Below the pieces are notes generated by a model. That model made no database searches. It was not told the DNA's origin and was given only the letters and a program-made list of their open reading frames with translations. A program made the translations under genes and the position numbers. A stretch of 61,118 nt of DNA from Frankiales bacterium (GTDB lineage: Bacteria > Actinomycetota > Actinomycetes > Mycobacteriales > SCTD01): assembly GCA_025465465.1 (NCBI GenBank), contig JAODND010000068.1:1-61118 (forward strand), read 5' to 3'. How positions within the stretch are numbered: position 1 is the first letter of the stretch; every line of letters starts with the position of its first letter. This document shows positions 36,167-44,481 of this stretch, piece after piece.

Positions 36167-37306
36167 GTGTTCGGTTGGCGGGTCCCGGCGCCCAACGAGG
36201 CGATGCTCATCAGCGGTGGCAAGCAGCGCAAGACAGATGACGGTGCGCTGCCGTTCAAGATCGTCAGCGGGCACGGGGCGTTCGTCGTCCCGATCTTCCG
36301 CAAGGCCAGCTTTCTGACCCTCGCCATGCGGGAGGCGGTCGTCACCGACGACTGCGTGACCCAGCAGGGGATCACGCTGCTCGTGAAGGCCGTCATCGCC
36401 TTCAAGGTCGGCAGCGACCAGGCGAGCATCGCCGCGGCGGCACAGCGCTTCCTCGACGACCAGGACCAGATGGACGAGCTGACCGGCCAGATCTTCGCCG
36501 GGCACCTCCGCAGCATCGTCGGGTCGATGACGGTGGAGAGCATCATCCGCGAGCGCCAGACGCTGGCCGAGAACGTCCTCGACGCCAGCAAGGTCGAGAT
36601 GGGCCACCTCGGTCTCACGGTCGACTCGCTGCAGATCCAGAGCATCGACGACAAGGGCAGCGGCTACATCGCAGCACTCGCCGCTCCGCACCTGGCGACG
36701 ATCAACCAGGCTGCCAAGATCGCCCAGGCCGCGGCAGACCAGGCGAGCGCCATGGCGCAGCAGGAGTCCGACCGCAACCAGGCGGAGTTCGCGAGGCAAA
36801 CGGCGATCAAGCGCGCTGAGTACCAAGCCGAGATCGACACCGCGCACGCCCGGCAGGCGCAAGCCGGCCCGCTCGCGGAGGCGCAGGCCCAGCAGGCCGT
36901 GCTGCAGGAGCAGTCCCTGGTGGCCAAGAAGAACGCCGACCTGCGCGAGGCCGAGCTCATCGCCGAGGTGCTCAAGCCGGCGATGGCGGAGGCGGAGCGG
37001 ATCAAGACCATCGCCAAGGCACAGGCGGAGGCCACGAAGCTCTCCGCCGGCGCCGCCGCGGCCGAGGGCCGCATCGCTCTGGACCAGCAGCTGATCACCC
37101 AGCTGCCCGAGCTGCTGCGGGCCGCCGCCGAGGGTCTGCAGGGCGCCAACCTGACGGTCCTCAACGGCGCCGAGGGGCTCAACGGGACGGTGGCTTCCCT
37201 TGCCAGCCAGGGGATCGCGATCCTCAAGAGCCTCAGCGCGGCCATGCCGAGCAACGTGGAGGGCGAAGTCGTCTACGAGGAGGACGTCCCGGCCGAGGAG
37301 ACCTAG
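36167..37306 (+). CDS. SPFH-domain (flotillin-like) protein
   Basis: A 379-residue protein. Residues 1-175 form an SPFH/band-7-like domain (MFGWRVPAPNEAMLISGGKQ, VVPIFRKASFLTLAMREAVV, RSIVGSMTVESIIRERQTLAENVLDASK) and about 190-315 a long Ala/Glu/Gln coiled coil with the flotillin-type AEAERIKTIAKAQAEA repeat. No N-terminal hydrophobic segment is visible, so membrane attachment must be peripheral or by assembly. GTG at 36167 with AGGAGGA at 36154-36160 decides the start. It converges on the polymerase gene with a 4-bp overlap. Such proteins scaffold membrane microdomains. Confidence 0.9.
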   Translation: MFGWRVPAPNEAMLISGGKQRKTDDGALPFKIVSGHGAFVVPIFRKASFLTLAMREAVVTDDCVTQQGITLLVKAVIAFKVGSDQASIAAAAQRFLDDQDQMDELTGQIFAGHLRSIVGSMTVESIIRERQTLAENVLDASKVEMGHLGLTVDSLQIQSIDDKGSGYIAALAAPHLATINQAAKIAQAAADQASAMAQQESDRNQAEFARQTAIKRAEYQAEIDTAHARQAQAGPLAEAQAQQAVLQEQSLVAKKNADLREAELIAEVLKPAMAEAERIKTIAKAQAEATKLSAGAAAAEGRIALDQQLITQLPELLRAAAEGLQGANLTVLNGAEGLNGTVASLASQGIAILKSLSAAMPSNVEGEVVYEEDVPAEET

Positions 37307-38862
37307 CCCTTCGCGTCGGACCAGCGCTGCACGACGGCGACGTCGACGACAAACCTGACGCCCGAGCCGCTCGCCCAGTGCGCTGCCGTCGACTCCAGTG
37401 CCGACCGCAGCAGCGCGACCGCCTCCTCCGCCTCGTCGACCGGCACGTGCAGCAGCAGCTCGTCGTGCAGGCAGAGCACCACGCGCCCGCCGGCCAGCCC
37501 GTTGCGGACGACGGCCGCCCACGCCTTGAACAGCTCAGCGGCAGCACCTTGTACGACGGCATTGCGCGTGTAGCGGCCGGCGCCGCCGTGACCGGCGCGG
37601 ATCAGCCGGCCACCGTGGGTGCGGAGGTCGGCACCGACCCGCCCGCTCTCCTCGGCGGCCCGCAGGAACGCGAGGGCGACGGGGTAGGCGGACTCCATCT
37701 GCTTCAGGGCCTGCCCCGCCGCGCCCGAGGTCTGGCCGTACATCGCCGCCAGCACCGCGACCTTGGCCGTCGGCCGGTCGACGCCGAGCATCGCGGCGAC
37801 CGGGGTGTAGAGGTCGTCCTGCGCAGCCGCCGCGGCGAAGGCGCGGTCGCCCGACACGGCCGCGAGGACGCGCGGCTCGACCTGGCCGAGGTCGGCACGG
37901 ACGAGCACGTGACCCGGCTCCGCCGCGATGGCGGACCGGAGTTCGGCCGGCAGCGAGTGCAGGCCCGCCGAAGCCGTCATCCGGCCGGCGCCCCCGTCGG
38001 CGGCGGTCCACTCCCCGCGCAGCCGGCCGTCGCGGACGTGGGCGTCGATCCACTCGTAGCCATAGGTGGTCGCGACCCGCTCGGCCTTGCGCCAGGCCAG
38101 CAGGGCGGCCACCACCGGGTGCGCGGTGCGATAGGCCTCGAGCCGTGACGAGCGGGTGTCGGGGACGTCGATTCCCCTGCGTGCCAAGGCATCTCGCACC
38201 GAGGACGGGTTGCGCAGGTCGACGTCGTCACCGCGGAACAGCTCCAGCACCGGCGCGTCCCGCAGCGACCTGTCGTCAGCGTGGATGAGGCTGGCGACGA
38301 GGGCCGTGCCGCCTGCCGTGTCGAAGGGCAGGCCGTCGGACTCCATCTCGGCGCAGAGCAGTGCGGCGGCCGACTCCGCCCAGGCCGTGACGAGCCGCAG
38401 GTGCGGTCCGGTCGGCGTCGCGCGCGGGTCAGGCAGGGCGAGCAGCGCCGCCTCCTGTCGCTGCTGGACGACCAATGCCAGCGCCGCCAGGTCCTCCACC
38501 GGCGCGAACCGCCAGGCGTCGCCGTGCAGCGAGCCACCCTCGCGGACCGCCCGCGAGAACGGCTCCACGGCCGCCAGGGCGGCGTCGAAGAGCGAGAAGT
38601 CGTCGGAGCGCACGGGAGCGGGGAGGTCGTGCACCGCAGCCCAGACCTCCGTCGGGTCGTCGCGCCGACCGCCGTAGAGCACCTTGTGAACCGCCGCGAG
38701 GTCCCAGACCTGCCGGGGACGGTGTGGGAGCAACGGCGTGGAGCGGGCGCTCCAGACCACCAGCCGGTCGGTCGTGGCGGCAGCCTGCGACAGCGAGCCG
38801 ACCCAGGCCCGCTCTGGAGTCGCCAGTCCCACGGAAGAGCCGCGGACGACGACGGCAAGCAC
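37303..38862 (-). CDS. Family A DNA polymerase with degenerate exonuclease domain
   Basis: A 519-residue PolA-like protein. The polymerase palm is complete: motif A D324 in VRADLGQVEPR, motif B region K367...MYGQTSG, and motif C H466-D467-E468 in CLHDELLLH. The N-terminal about 170 residues occupy the 3'-5' exonuclease position, but no DxE or YxxxD metal motif could be found, so proofreading is doubtful; there is no 5' nuclease domain. It is much shorter than Pol I (about 900) and resembles actinobacterial 'bifunctional 3'-5' exonuclease/DNA polymerase' proteins, probably a repair enzyme. Start ATG at 38862, 1 bp after the next gene's stop. Confidence 0.88.
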   Translation of the reverse strand: MLAVVVRGSSVGLATPERAWVGSLSQAAATTDRLVVWSARSTPLLPHRPRQVWDLAAVHKVLYGGRRDDPTEVWAAVHDLPAPVRSDDFSLFDAALAAVEPFSRAVREGGSLHGDAWRFAPVEDLAALALVVQQRQEAALLALPDPRATPTGPHLRLVTAWAESAAALLCAEMESDGLPFDTAGGTALVASLIHADDRSLRDAPVLELFRGDDVDLRNPSSVRDALARRGIDVPDTRSSRLEAYRTAHPVVAALLAWRKAERVATTYGYEWIDAHVRDGRLRGEWTAADGGAGRMTASAGLHSLPAELRSAIAAEPGHVLVRADLGQVEPRVLAAVSGDRAFAAAAAQDDLYTPVAAMLGVDRPTAKVAVLAAMYGQTSGAAGQALKQMESAYPVALAFLRAAEESGRVGADLRTHGGRLIRAGHGGAGRYTRNAVVQGAAAELFKAWAAVVRNGLAGGRVVLCLHDELLLHVPVDEAEEAVALLRSALESTAAHWASGSGVRFVVDVAVVQRWSDAKG

Positions 38863-38863
38863 G

Positions 38864-39142
38864 TCAGCCAGAGGGGGTGTCGTCCAGGCGGGCCCGCCGG
38901 GCCGCGACGTCCTGCGCCTTGGCGGCGCGCTGCAGAGCCAGGGCCTGGCCGAAGCGGTCGCGCTGGGCGCGCAGCAGGAGCAGCGCGAGGACCGACGACC
39001 CGATCAGCGCCAGCAGCAGCAACGGCATGCCGTTGAGCTGGTTGCCGAGCAGGCCGGAGGCTCCCCAGACGATGACGGCGACGAGGACGAAGAGCCCGAG
39101 GCGCCCGAGGGTGTAGGTGAGGAAGGCCCGCCGCAGTGACAT
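38864..39142 (-). CDS. DUF4229-like small membrane protein
   Basis: A 92-residue protein with two helices (GRLGLFVLVAVIVWGASGLLG; MPLLLLALIGSSVLALLLL) followed by a basic cytoplasmic tail (RAQRDRFGQALALQRAAKAQD). The layout is that of actinobacterial DUF4229 proteins; function unknown. It precedes the polymerase gene by 1 bp and is likely co-transcribed with it. Confidence 0.75.
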   Translation of the reverse strand: MSLRRAFLTYTLGRLGLFVLVAVIVWGASGLLGNQLNGMPLLLLALIGSSVLALLLLRAQRDRFGQALALQRAAKAQDVAARRARLDDTPSG

Positions 39143-39151
39143 GCCCTCAGC

Positions 39152-39607
39152 CTAAAGAACCCGCGACCGGCCCTCGAACGGCGTGTCGAGGACGACGGTC
39201 GTGCGGGTGCGGGTCACGCCCGGCACGTGCCGCAGGACCCGCAGCGTCCGGTCGAGGTCGGCGAGGTCCTGGACCCGGACCTTCACCACGAAGGTCTCGT
39301 CGCCGGCGACGAACCAGCAGTCCTCGATCTCCGCCACCTCTGCGAGCGAGCGGGTGATGTCGTCGGCGTCGACGCCCTCGCGCTGCTGCAGCCCGACCAG
39401 GGCGCTCACGCCGAGCCCGACCCGGGCGGGGTCGAGCCGCACCGAGCTGCCGCGCACGGTGCCCTCGCGCTCGAGCTTGCGGACCCGTTCCTGCACCGCG
39501 GGCGCGCTCAGCCCGACCTGCCGGGCGAGGTCTGCCCAGGAGGTCCTGGCGTCGGCCAGCAGCGCCCGGAGGAGCTCGCGATCGGTGTCGTCCACCTCAC
39601 ACCTCAC
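39152..39607 (-). CDS. Lrp/AsnC-family transcriptional regulator
   Basis: A 151-residue regulator: winged helix-turn-helix at 5-55 (DTDRELLRALLADARTSWADLARQVGLSAPAVQERVRKLEREG) and an RAM/AsnC ligand-binding domain at about 65-150 (VGLQQREGVDADDITRSLAEVAEIEDCWFVAGDETFVVKVRV). Family members usually sense amino acids and bind as oligomers. It diverges from the small basic gene at 39695; the 87-bp gap could hold shared control. Confidence 0.92.
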   Translation of the reverse strand: MRCEVDDTDRELLRALLADARTSWADLARQVGLSAPAVQERVRKLEREGTVRGSSVRLDPARVGLGVSALVGLQQREGVDADDITRSLAEVAEIEDCWFVAGDETFVVKVRVQDLADLDRTLRVLRHVPGVTRTRTTVVLDTPFEGRSRVL

Positions 39608-39612
39608 TTCTG

Positions 39613-39641
39613 TTTCATAACAAGCTCTTGCACACTAGACT
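39613..39641 (+). promoter_or_regulatory. Candidate promoter for the 42-residue basic protein
   Basis: TTTCAT (39613-39618) and TAGACT (39636-39641) with a 17-bp spacer. The -10 hexamer equals the one proposed before the nuo operon. Weak -35. Confidence 0.35.
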
Positions 39642-39694
39642 GTGGAAACGCAGGGACAATGCCGTTCCTGCCACGTTATCGCAAGGAGCACCCC

Positions 39695-39823
39695 GTGTTC
39701 ACCACCACCGAGGCCGCCGTCGCCGGCGACCGCATCCAGCAGTTGCGCGCCGAGGCCCGTCGCGACGGCCAGGCCCGCGTCCTGCGCGCCGCCCGCCGCA
39801 CCGCACGCCGCACCGCCCGCTGA
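39695..39823 (+). CDS. Small basic protein, 42 residues
   Basis: GTG start with AAGGAG at 39683-39688, 6 nt upstream, gives a good initiation site; the product begins VFTTTEAAVAGDRIQQLRAEARR and ends with an Arg/Ala-rich helix (RAARRTARRTAR). It is probably one continuous amphipathic basic helix. No family is recognised. It may bind nucleic acid or a partner protein; it lies between Lrp-like and BldC-like regulators. Confidence 0.6.
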   Translation: MFTTTEAAVAGDRIQQLRAEARRDGQARVLRAARRTARRTAR

Positions 39824-39873
39824 CGCACGCCCCTCGAAAACAGACACGCCGTCACCTTCGACGCACTCGGTCG

Positions 39874-39902
39874 TTGACCGGGCAGTACCGGAGCGTCACA
39901 GT
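39874..39902 (+). promoter_or_regulatory. Candidate promoter for the bldC-like gene
   Basis: TTGACC (39874-39879), 17-bp spacer, CACAGT (39897-39902). The -35 is strong, the -10 poor. Confidence 0.35.
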
Positions 39903-39927
39903 GCCGCTCAGGGGGAGGGATTCTGTG

Positions 39928-40209
39928 ATGGCCGACGAGATGCCGAGCAGGTCGCCGCAGCGCGATCGACTGCTGACCCCCGGTGAGGTAGCCACGCTGT
40001 TCCGGGTGGACCCGAAGACCGTGACCCGGTGGGCCTCCGCCGGTCGCATCGGTTCGATCCGGACACCCGGCGGCCACCGTCGCTTCCGCGAGTCCGAGGT
40101 GCGCGCGCTGCTCCGCGGCGACGCCGCCGACGTCACCGTGCCGGCCCAGTCCACCAACACGAGCGTCCCCAACACGGTGGACCTCAACGCCCGCCGCCTC
40201 GCGCGCTAG
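39928..40209 (+). CDS. BldC-like MerR-type DNA-binding protein
   Basis: A 93-residue regulator with a single MerR-type winged helix at about 14-65: LLTPGEVATLFRVDPKTVTRWASAGRIGSIRTPGGHRRFRESEV, very close to BldC of streptomycetes, where it delays or times development by cooperative DNA binding. The MerR dimerisation helix and effector domain are absent, as in BldC. ATG at 39928 with GGGGAGGGA 7 nt upstream. A tail of about 25 residues (VPAQSTNTSVPNTVDLNARRLAR) is not conserved in the motif. Confidence 0.92.
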   Translation: MADEMPSRSPQRDRLLTPGEVATLFRVDPKTVTRWASAGRIGSIRTPGGHRRFRESEVRALLRGDAADVTVPAQSTNTSVPNTVDLNARRLAR

Positions 40210-40250
40210 GACACCGGTCCCCGAGGCCTGAAGGCGCTAGGTTCGGCGCC

Positions 40251-40637
40251 GTGCTCTTCTTCGACGGCGGTGTGGGCCTGCTGTTCCTGCTGCTGTGGGT
40301 CTACTGCATCTTCGAGGTCATCACGACCGACGAGGCCCGCATCCGCAACCTGCCGAAGCTCGCCTGGCTGGTCATCGTCATCCTGCTCTCCGACATCGGC
40401 AGCATCGCGTGGCTGGTCGCCGGTCGCCCGCAGGGTGCTGCCCGAGCGCTGCCCGACCACGGCGACACCGGGATACCGCCGGAGTACGACCGGCCGGGCC
40501 GGGCAACGGCACAGAGCCCGGACGACGACGCCGCCTTCCTCAGCCAGCTCCGGGCCCGGGCCGAGGAGCAGCGCAAGAAGGCCGCCGAGCAGGCCAGGCT
40601 GCTCCGCCAGCAGGAGGACGAGCCCCCGTCGGCCTGA
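40251..40637 (+). CDS. Membrane protein with PLD-nuclease N-terminal-type domain
   Basis: A 128-residue protein: two hydrophobic segments (FDGGVGLLFLLLWVYCIFEVI; KLAWLVIVILLSDIGSIAWLVAG) matching the short PLDc_N domain, a linker, then a charged coiled coil (LSQLRARAEEQRKKAAEQARLLRQQE). No phospholipase domain. GTG at 40251. Its role is unknown; it converges on ccsB with 2 bp between stops. Confidence 0.8.
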   Translation: MLFFDGGVGLLFLLLWVYCIFEVITTDEARIRNLPKLAWLVIVILLSDIGSIAWLVAGRPQGAARALPDHGDTGIPPEYDRPGRATAQSPDDDAAFLSQLRARAEEQRKKAAEQARLLRQQEDEPPSA

Positions 40638-40639
40638 CG

Positions 40640-41596
40640 TCAGGCGTAGCTGTGCAGGCCGACGACGAAGATGTTGACCACGTAGTAGTCGATGATCAGC
40701 GCACCTGCTGCGGCCACGGCAACCCAGGCCGCCTTGCGGCCCTTCCACCCGGCGGTGGCGCGGGCGTGCAGGTAGCCGGCGTACAGCACCCAGGTGATGA
40801 AGGACCAGGTCTCCTTCGGGTCCCAGCCCCAGTAGCGGCCCCACGCCGACTCGGCCCAGATCGCGCCGGCGATGATCGCGAACGTCCACACCGGGAAGGC
40901 GAAGGCGATGACCGCATACGACATCCGGTCCAGCGCCGCCGCGGCCGGCAGCTGCCTGCCGAGCGAGACCGGGAACGCCGCCTTCGGGTGGGTGTCGTAC
41001 CTGCTGCGCAGCAGGTAGAGCAGCGCCACCACGCCGGACAGCAGGAACGAGCCGGAGGCGAGGATCGCCGCCGCGACGTGGATCTTGATCCAGTAGCTGT
41101 TGAGGGCCGGCACCAGCGGCCCGGCGGCGGTGTAGAGCAGCGAGGACGCGAGGCCGAGGTAGAGCACGACGGGCACCATCACGAACGCGCCGAGAGCCCG
41201 GTCGATGCGCCCGCGCACGACCATCCCGAGGAAGGCCGTCACCGCGACGAAGGCGGCCGCGGACGAGAACTCGTACATGTTGCCCCACGGGACGCGGTGG
41301 GCCGCGAAGCCTCGGAGCACGATCGAGGTGAGGTGGACGACCCAGCCGATGCCGGTGAGCCCGAAGGCGAACTGTCCGGCCCGGGAGGGTGCGGAGACCG
41401 TGACGGTCTCGGCCGGGACGGTGACCGGCGGTCCGGACCCCACCAGCACCGAGGAGGCGGCGCGCACCGAGGTCACCCGCTGCCGTGCTCGCGACGTGGC
41501 CTGCTCCGCGGCATAGCCGAGCATGGCGAGCGCATAGAGGACGACGGCCGTGAACAGCAACCCGTCACCGAGCTGCCCCAGGCCCTTGTCAGGCAC
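40640..41596 (-). CDS. ccsB: System II cytochrome c biogenesis protein CcsB/ResC
   Basis: A 318-residue heme-handling membrane protein with about eight helices. The WWD heme-binding motif is clear: WGRYWGWDPKETWSFITW; flanking His residues lie in FGLTGIGWVVHLTSIV and SYWIKIHVAAAI. With ResB it forms the complex that attaches heme to apocytochrome c outside the membrane. GTG at 41596 overlaps the resB end by 8 bp and has GGAGG 4 nt upstream. Last gene of the hemL-to-ccsB unit. Confidence 0.95.
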   Translation of the reverse strand: MPDKGLGQLGDGLLFTAVVLYALAMLGYAAEQATSRARQRVTSVRAASSVLVGSGPPVTVPAETVTVSAPSRAGQFAFGLTGIGWVVHLTSIVLRGFAAHRVPWGNMYEFSSAAAFVAVTAFLGMVVRGRIDRALGAFVMVPVVLYLGLASSLLYTAAGPLVPALNSYWIKIHVAAAILASGSFLLSGVVALLYLLRSRYDTHPKAAFPVSLGRQLPAAAALDRMSYAVIAFAFPVWTFAIIAGAIWAESAWGRYWGWDPKETWSFITWVLYAGYLHARATAGWKGRKAAWVAVAAAGALIIDYYVVNIFVVGLHSYA

Positions 41597-43136
41597 GTTC
41601 CCTCCGGATGTCTGTGACCAGCTCGGCGAACTCGGACGCGAACCGCTCCGGGTCCGTCCGGGAAAGTCCGCCGACCTCCACGGTAGTCGTCCCGTCCGCA
41701 CCCTCGCCTGCCCGGACCCAGACGCGGCGCCGACGGATGAACAGCGACAGCAGCAGGCCCCCGACGATCCCGATCGCGGCGACCAGCATGAGCCGGCGGG
41801 ACGGGTCCTGCGTGACCTGCAGGTTGGCCCACTGCAGGGTGTCGACGTAGGTCAGCGACGCCCCGTCGGGGAGCACCCAGGTCTGCCCGGGCTGCAGCGC
41901 GTGCGCCTGCCCCTTGTCGACGGCCTTCATGGCCGTGGTGTCCAGCGAGTAGACCGACTGCGGCGTCCCGCCGTCGAGGCTGAGGTCCCCCGCGAAGGCG
42001 ACCAGCGTGAGGGCCGGCCGTCGAAGACCGGGGTACGACGAACCGACCCGCTGTGCCGCATCGCTGACCGTCGTCGGTGTGAAGACCCCGCGGAACCCGA
42101 ACTGCGTGGCCTTGGTCGAGGGCTCCTTGATGACGCAGGTCGACAGGAACTGCGGGTCCTGCGGCAGGCACGGCACTGCGCTGTCGTCCACGACTGTCCC
42201 GTCGACGTCGCGGAAGACGATGTGCGGCGCGTATCCGTGGCCGATCAGGTAGGTCTTGGCGTTGCCGACGACGAGCGGGTGGTTGACCCGCAGGTCGTAG
42301 GCCTTCGAGGGCTTGCCGTCGCGCGACCACGTGATGTCCGCGTCGAACGTGAGCGCCTTGCCGTCGTCTCCGTACGTCGCGTGGAACTGCGTCAAGCCGA
42401 CGGTGAACGGCACCAGCGACGACGGGTTGAAGCGCTTCGCCGGCTGCACGTTGTCATAGAGCGCCAGGGTGTTCGAGAAGCCCTTGCCCTCGACCACGAG
42501 AACGGTGCCCTTGAAGCCGTAGAAGGAGTTGAGGGCGATGCCGATCAGCAGCAGGACCAGGGAGATGTGGAAGACCAGGTTGCCGGTCTCACGCAGGTAG
42601 CCCTTCTCGGCCGACAGCTCGGAGCCACGGCGCTCGACACGCCACCCGCGCAGGGCGGCACGGGCGTCGTCGAGCACCGACTCGACCGGCGCGGCCGCCA
42701 CCCAGGAGGCGGACACCGGCAGCCGCTTCAGGGTCTTCGGCACCTTCGGCGGCCGGGCCGTCAGAGCACGCAGGTGCAGCCGCGACCGGGGGATGAGGCA
42801 CCCGACCAGGGAGATGAACAACAGCAGGTAGATCGCGCTGAACCACACCGAGCTGAAGACGTCGAACAGCCCGATGCGGTCCATGAACCGGCCGGCGGCG
42901 CCGTGCGACCTGATGTATTCGCTGACCCGGACCGGGTTGATCTTGCGCTGCGGCAGGAAGCCGCCGGGGACGGAGGCCAGGGCGAGCAGGAAGAGGAGCA
43001 GCAGCGCGGTCCGCATGCTCGTGAGCTGTCGCCAGCCGAGGCGGAGCGGCCCGAAGGGGTCGCCACGGCGCGGCTGCTCGACCGGCTTGGGCTGGGTCGT
43101 GAGGCGAGTGGCCTCGTCGAGCTCGGGAGTCGTCAT
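41589..43136 (-). CDS. resB: Cytochrome c biogenesis protein ResB
   Basis: A 515-residue ResB/Ccs1-type protein: three N-terminal helices (SMRTALLLLFLLALASVPGGFLPQ; SSVWFSAIYLLLFISLVGCLIPRSRLH; ETGNLVFHISLVLLLIGIALNSF), a large extracytoplasmic domain (about 200-440), and a last helix (MLVAAIGIVGGLLLSLFIRRRR). Partner of CcsB in apocytochrome-heme ligation. ATG at 43136 shares the A of the ccdA TGA (TGATG). Confidence 0.94.
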   Translation of the reverse strand: MTTPELDEATRLTTQPKPVEQPRRGDPFGPLRLGWRQLTSMRTALLLLFLLALASVPGGFLPQRKINPVRVSEYIRSHGAAGRFMDRIGLFDVFSSVWFSAIYLLLFISLVGCLIPRSRLHLRALTARPPKVPKTLKRLPVSASWVAAAPVESVLDDARAALRGWRVERRGSELSAEKGYLRETGNLVFHISLVLLLIGIALNSFYGFKGTVLVVEGKGFSNTLALYDNVQPAKRFNPSSLVPFTVGLTQFHATYGDDGKALTFDADITWSRDGKPSKAYDLRVNHPLVVGNAKTYLIGHGYAPHIVFRDVDGTVVDDSAVPCLPQDPQFLSTCVIKEPSTKATQFGFRGVFTPTTVSDAAQRVGSSYPGLRRPALTLVAFAGDLSLDGGTPQSVYSLDTTAMKAVDKGQAHALQPGQTWVLPDGASLTYVDTLQWANLQVTQDPSRRLMLVAAIGIVGGLLLSLFIRRRRVWVRAGEGADGTTTVEVGGLSRTDPERFASEFAELVTDIRRERA

Positions 43137-43891
43137 CAGATCGACGTCGAGAAGCCGGAGACGAGCACCTTCAGGTGCACCATCAGCTTGTCCCACAGGC
43201 CGCTCACCAGCAGCAGTCCGACCACGACGAGCAGCCCGCCGCCGATGCGCAGCACCCATTGGTAGTGCCGCTTCACCGCGCTGAAGGTGCCCATCGCCCG
43301 CCGGAAGAACAGCGCCGTGAGCAGGAACGGCAGGCCGAGCCCGATGCAGTAGGCGAAGGACAGCACCGCGGCCTTGGACGGCTCGCCGAGCTCGTAGCCG
43401 AGGGCGTTCACCGCACCGAGGGTCGGGCCGGTGCAGGGCGTCCAGCCGACGCCGAACAGCACCCCGAGCAACGGTGCACCGGCCAGCCCGGCACGCGGCA
43501 ACCGGTGGAAGCGCACCTCGCGCTGCAGCCCGGGTATCACGCCCAGGAAGGCCAGCCCGAGCACGACGGTGACCGCGCCGAGCACCCGCTCGATGAGCTT
43601 GGCGTGCAGCTGGAGCTCGGCGGCCAGCGACCCGAACAGCGCGCCTTCGCTGACGAACACGACGCTGAACCCGAGGACGAACAGCAGGGCACCCAGCACC
43701 ACCCTGCCCCGGTGCTGGTCGCCCTCCTGCTGCGCGCCGAGGTCGACGCCCGTGAGTCCGGCGACATAGGAGAGGTAGCCCGGCACGAGTGGCAGCACGC
43801 ACGGCGAGAGGAAGCTCACGAGGCCGGCGGCGACAGCCAGCGGCAGGGAGAGCAGCAGGTTTCCGCTCTCCACCGTGGAGGTGATGCTCAC
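43136..43891 (-). CDS. ccdA: Thiol-disulfide transporter CcdA
   Basis: A six-helix membrane protein of 251 residues carrying reducing equivalents outward to TlpA/ResA. The redox pair is C31 in SFLSPCVLPLVPGY and C153 in GWTPCTGPTLGAV. GTG at 43891 overlaps the tlpA stop (GTGA). Length normal for the short CcdA form. Confidence 0.95.
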   Translation of the reverse strand: MSITSTVESGNLLLSLPLAVAAGLVSFLSPCVLPLVPGYLSYVAGLTGVDLGAQQEGDQHRGRVVLGALLFVLGFSVVFVSEGALFGSLAAELQLHAKLIERVLGAVTVVLGLAFLGVIPGLQREVRFHRLPRAGLAGAPLLGVLFGVGWTPCTGPTLGAVNALGYELGEPSKAAVLSFAYCIGLGLPFLLTALFFRRAMGTFSAVKRHYQWVLRIGGGLLVVVGLLLVSGLWDKLMVHLKVLVSGFSTSI

Positions 43892-44466
43892 CCGGTTTCC
43901 TTGGCGATCACCTGCACCGGCGCGAGCAGCTGCGCTGTCATGACACCGCCCGGAAAGCGAGCCGCGACCCGGCCCTGGCGGTCGATGACCAGTGTCGTGG
44001 GCGGGTTCTGCGGGGCCTGGCCACGAAACTTCAGCAGGAGGGAGCCGTCCTCGTCGAACAGCGACGGGTACGCCACCTTCTTGGTCCGTTGGAAGGCTCG
44101 CGCCCGGGTCTTGTCGTCCTTGATGTCGATGCCGACGAACTCGACCCCGTCCGCGTGGGTCTGCGCATAGACGTCGTTGAGGTTGCGCGCCTCGGCGAGG
44201 CAGGGCGCGCACCACGAGGCCCAGAAGTTGATGACGACGACCTTGCCGGCCATCGCTGCGACGTCGAGCGGACTCCCGTCGAGAGTCGTGCCCGACAGGG
44301 ACGGTGCCGGCTCGCGGTCGGCGACCCGGAAGACCTGGCCGACGGCTGGCCCGTTCCCGGCCTGACCGATGGGGTTGCCGGCCCCGATCTGGCCTGTGCA
44401 CGCCGCCAGCAGGGCGAACGGCAGCAGCAGGAGCAGGACACGGCGCACCCGTCCAGTGTCGGGCAT
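43888..44466 (-). CDS. TlpA/ResA-like thioredoxin lipoprotein
   Basis: A 192-residue membrane-anchored thiol-disulfide reductase. Lipobox LLAAC with lipidated C23; thioredoxin-fold active site W-C86-A-P-C89; the cis-Pro loop is in NPPTTLVIDRQGRV. Reduces apocytochrome c cysteines with electrons from CcdA. ATG at 44466; 15 bp from the GNAT gene. Confidence 0.94.
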   Translation of the reverse strand: MPDTGRVRRVLLLLLPFALLAACTGQIGAGNPIGQAGNGPAVGQVFRVADREPAPSLSGTTLDGSPLDVAAMAGKVVVINFWASWCAPCLAEARNLNDVYAQTHADGVEFVGIDIKDDKTRARAFQRTKKVAYPSLFDEDGSLLLKFRGQAPQNPPTTLVIDRQGRVAARFPGGVMTAQLLAPVQVIAKETG

Positions 44467-44481
44467 CCGGTTCTGGGCGTC

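Noticed and set aside
38682..38699. A TTGTGAACC half-site resembling a Rex box
   Set aside because: Inside the polymerase coding sequence and the second half-site (TTCACAA) is absent.
41550..43265. A 571-codon plus-strand frame
   Set aside because: Antisense to resB and the end of ccsB; low-complexity translation with no start signal.
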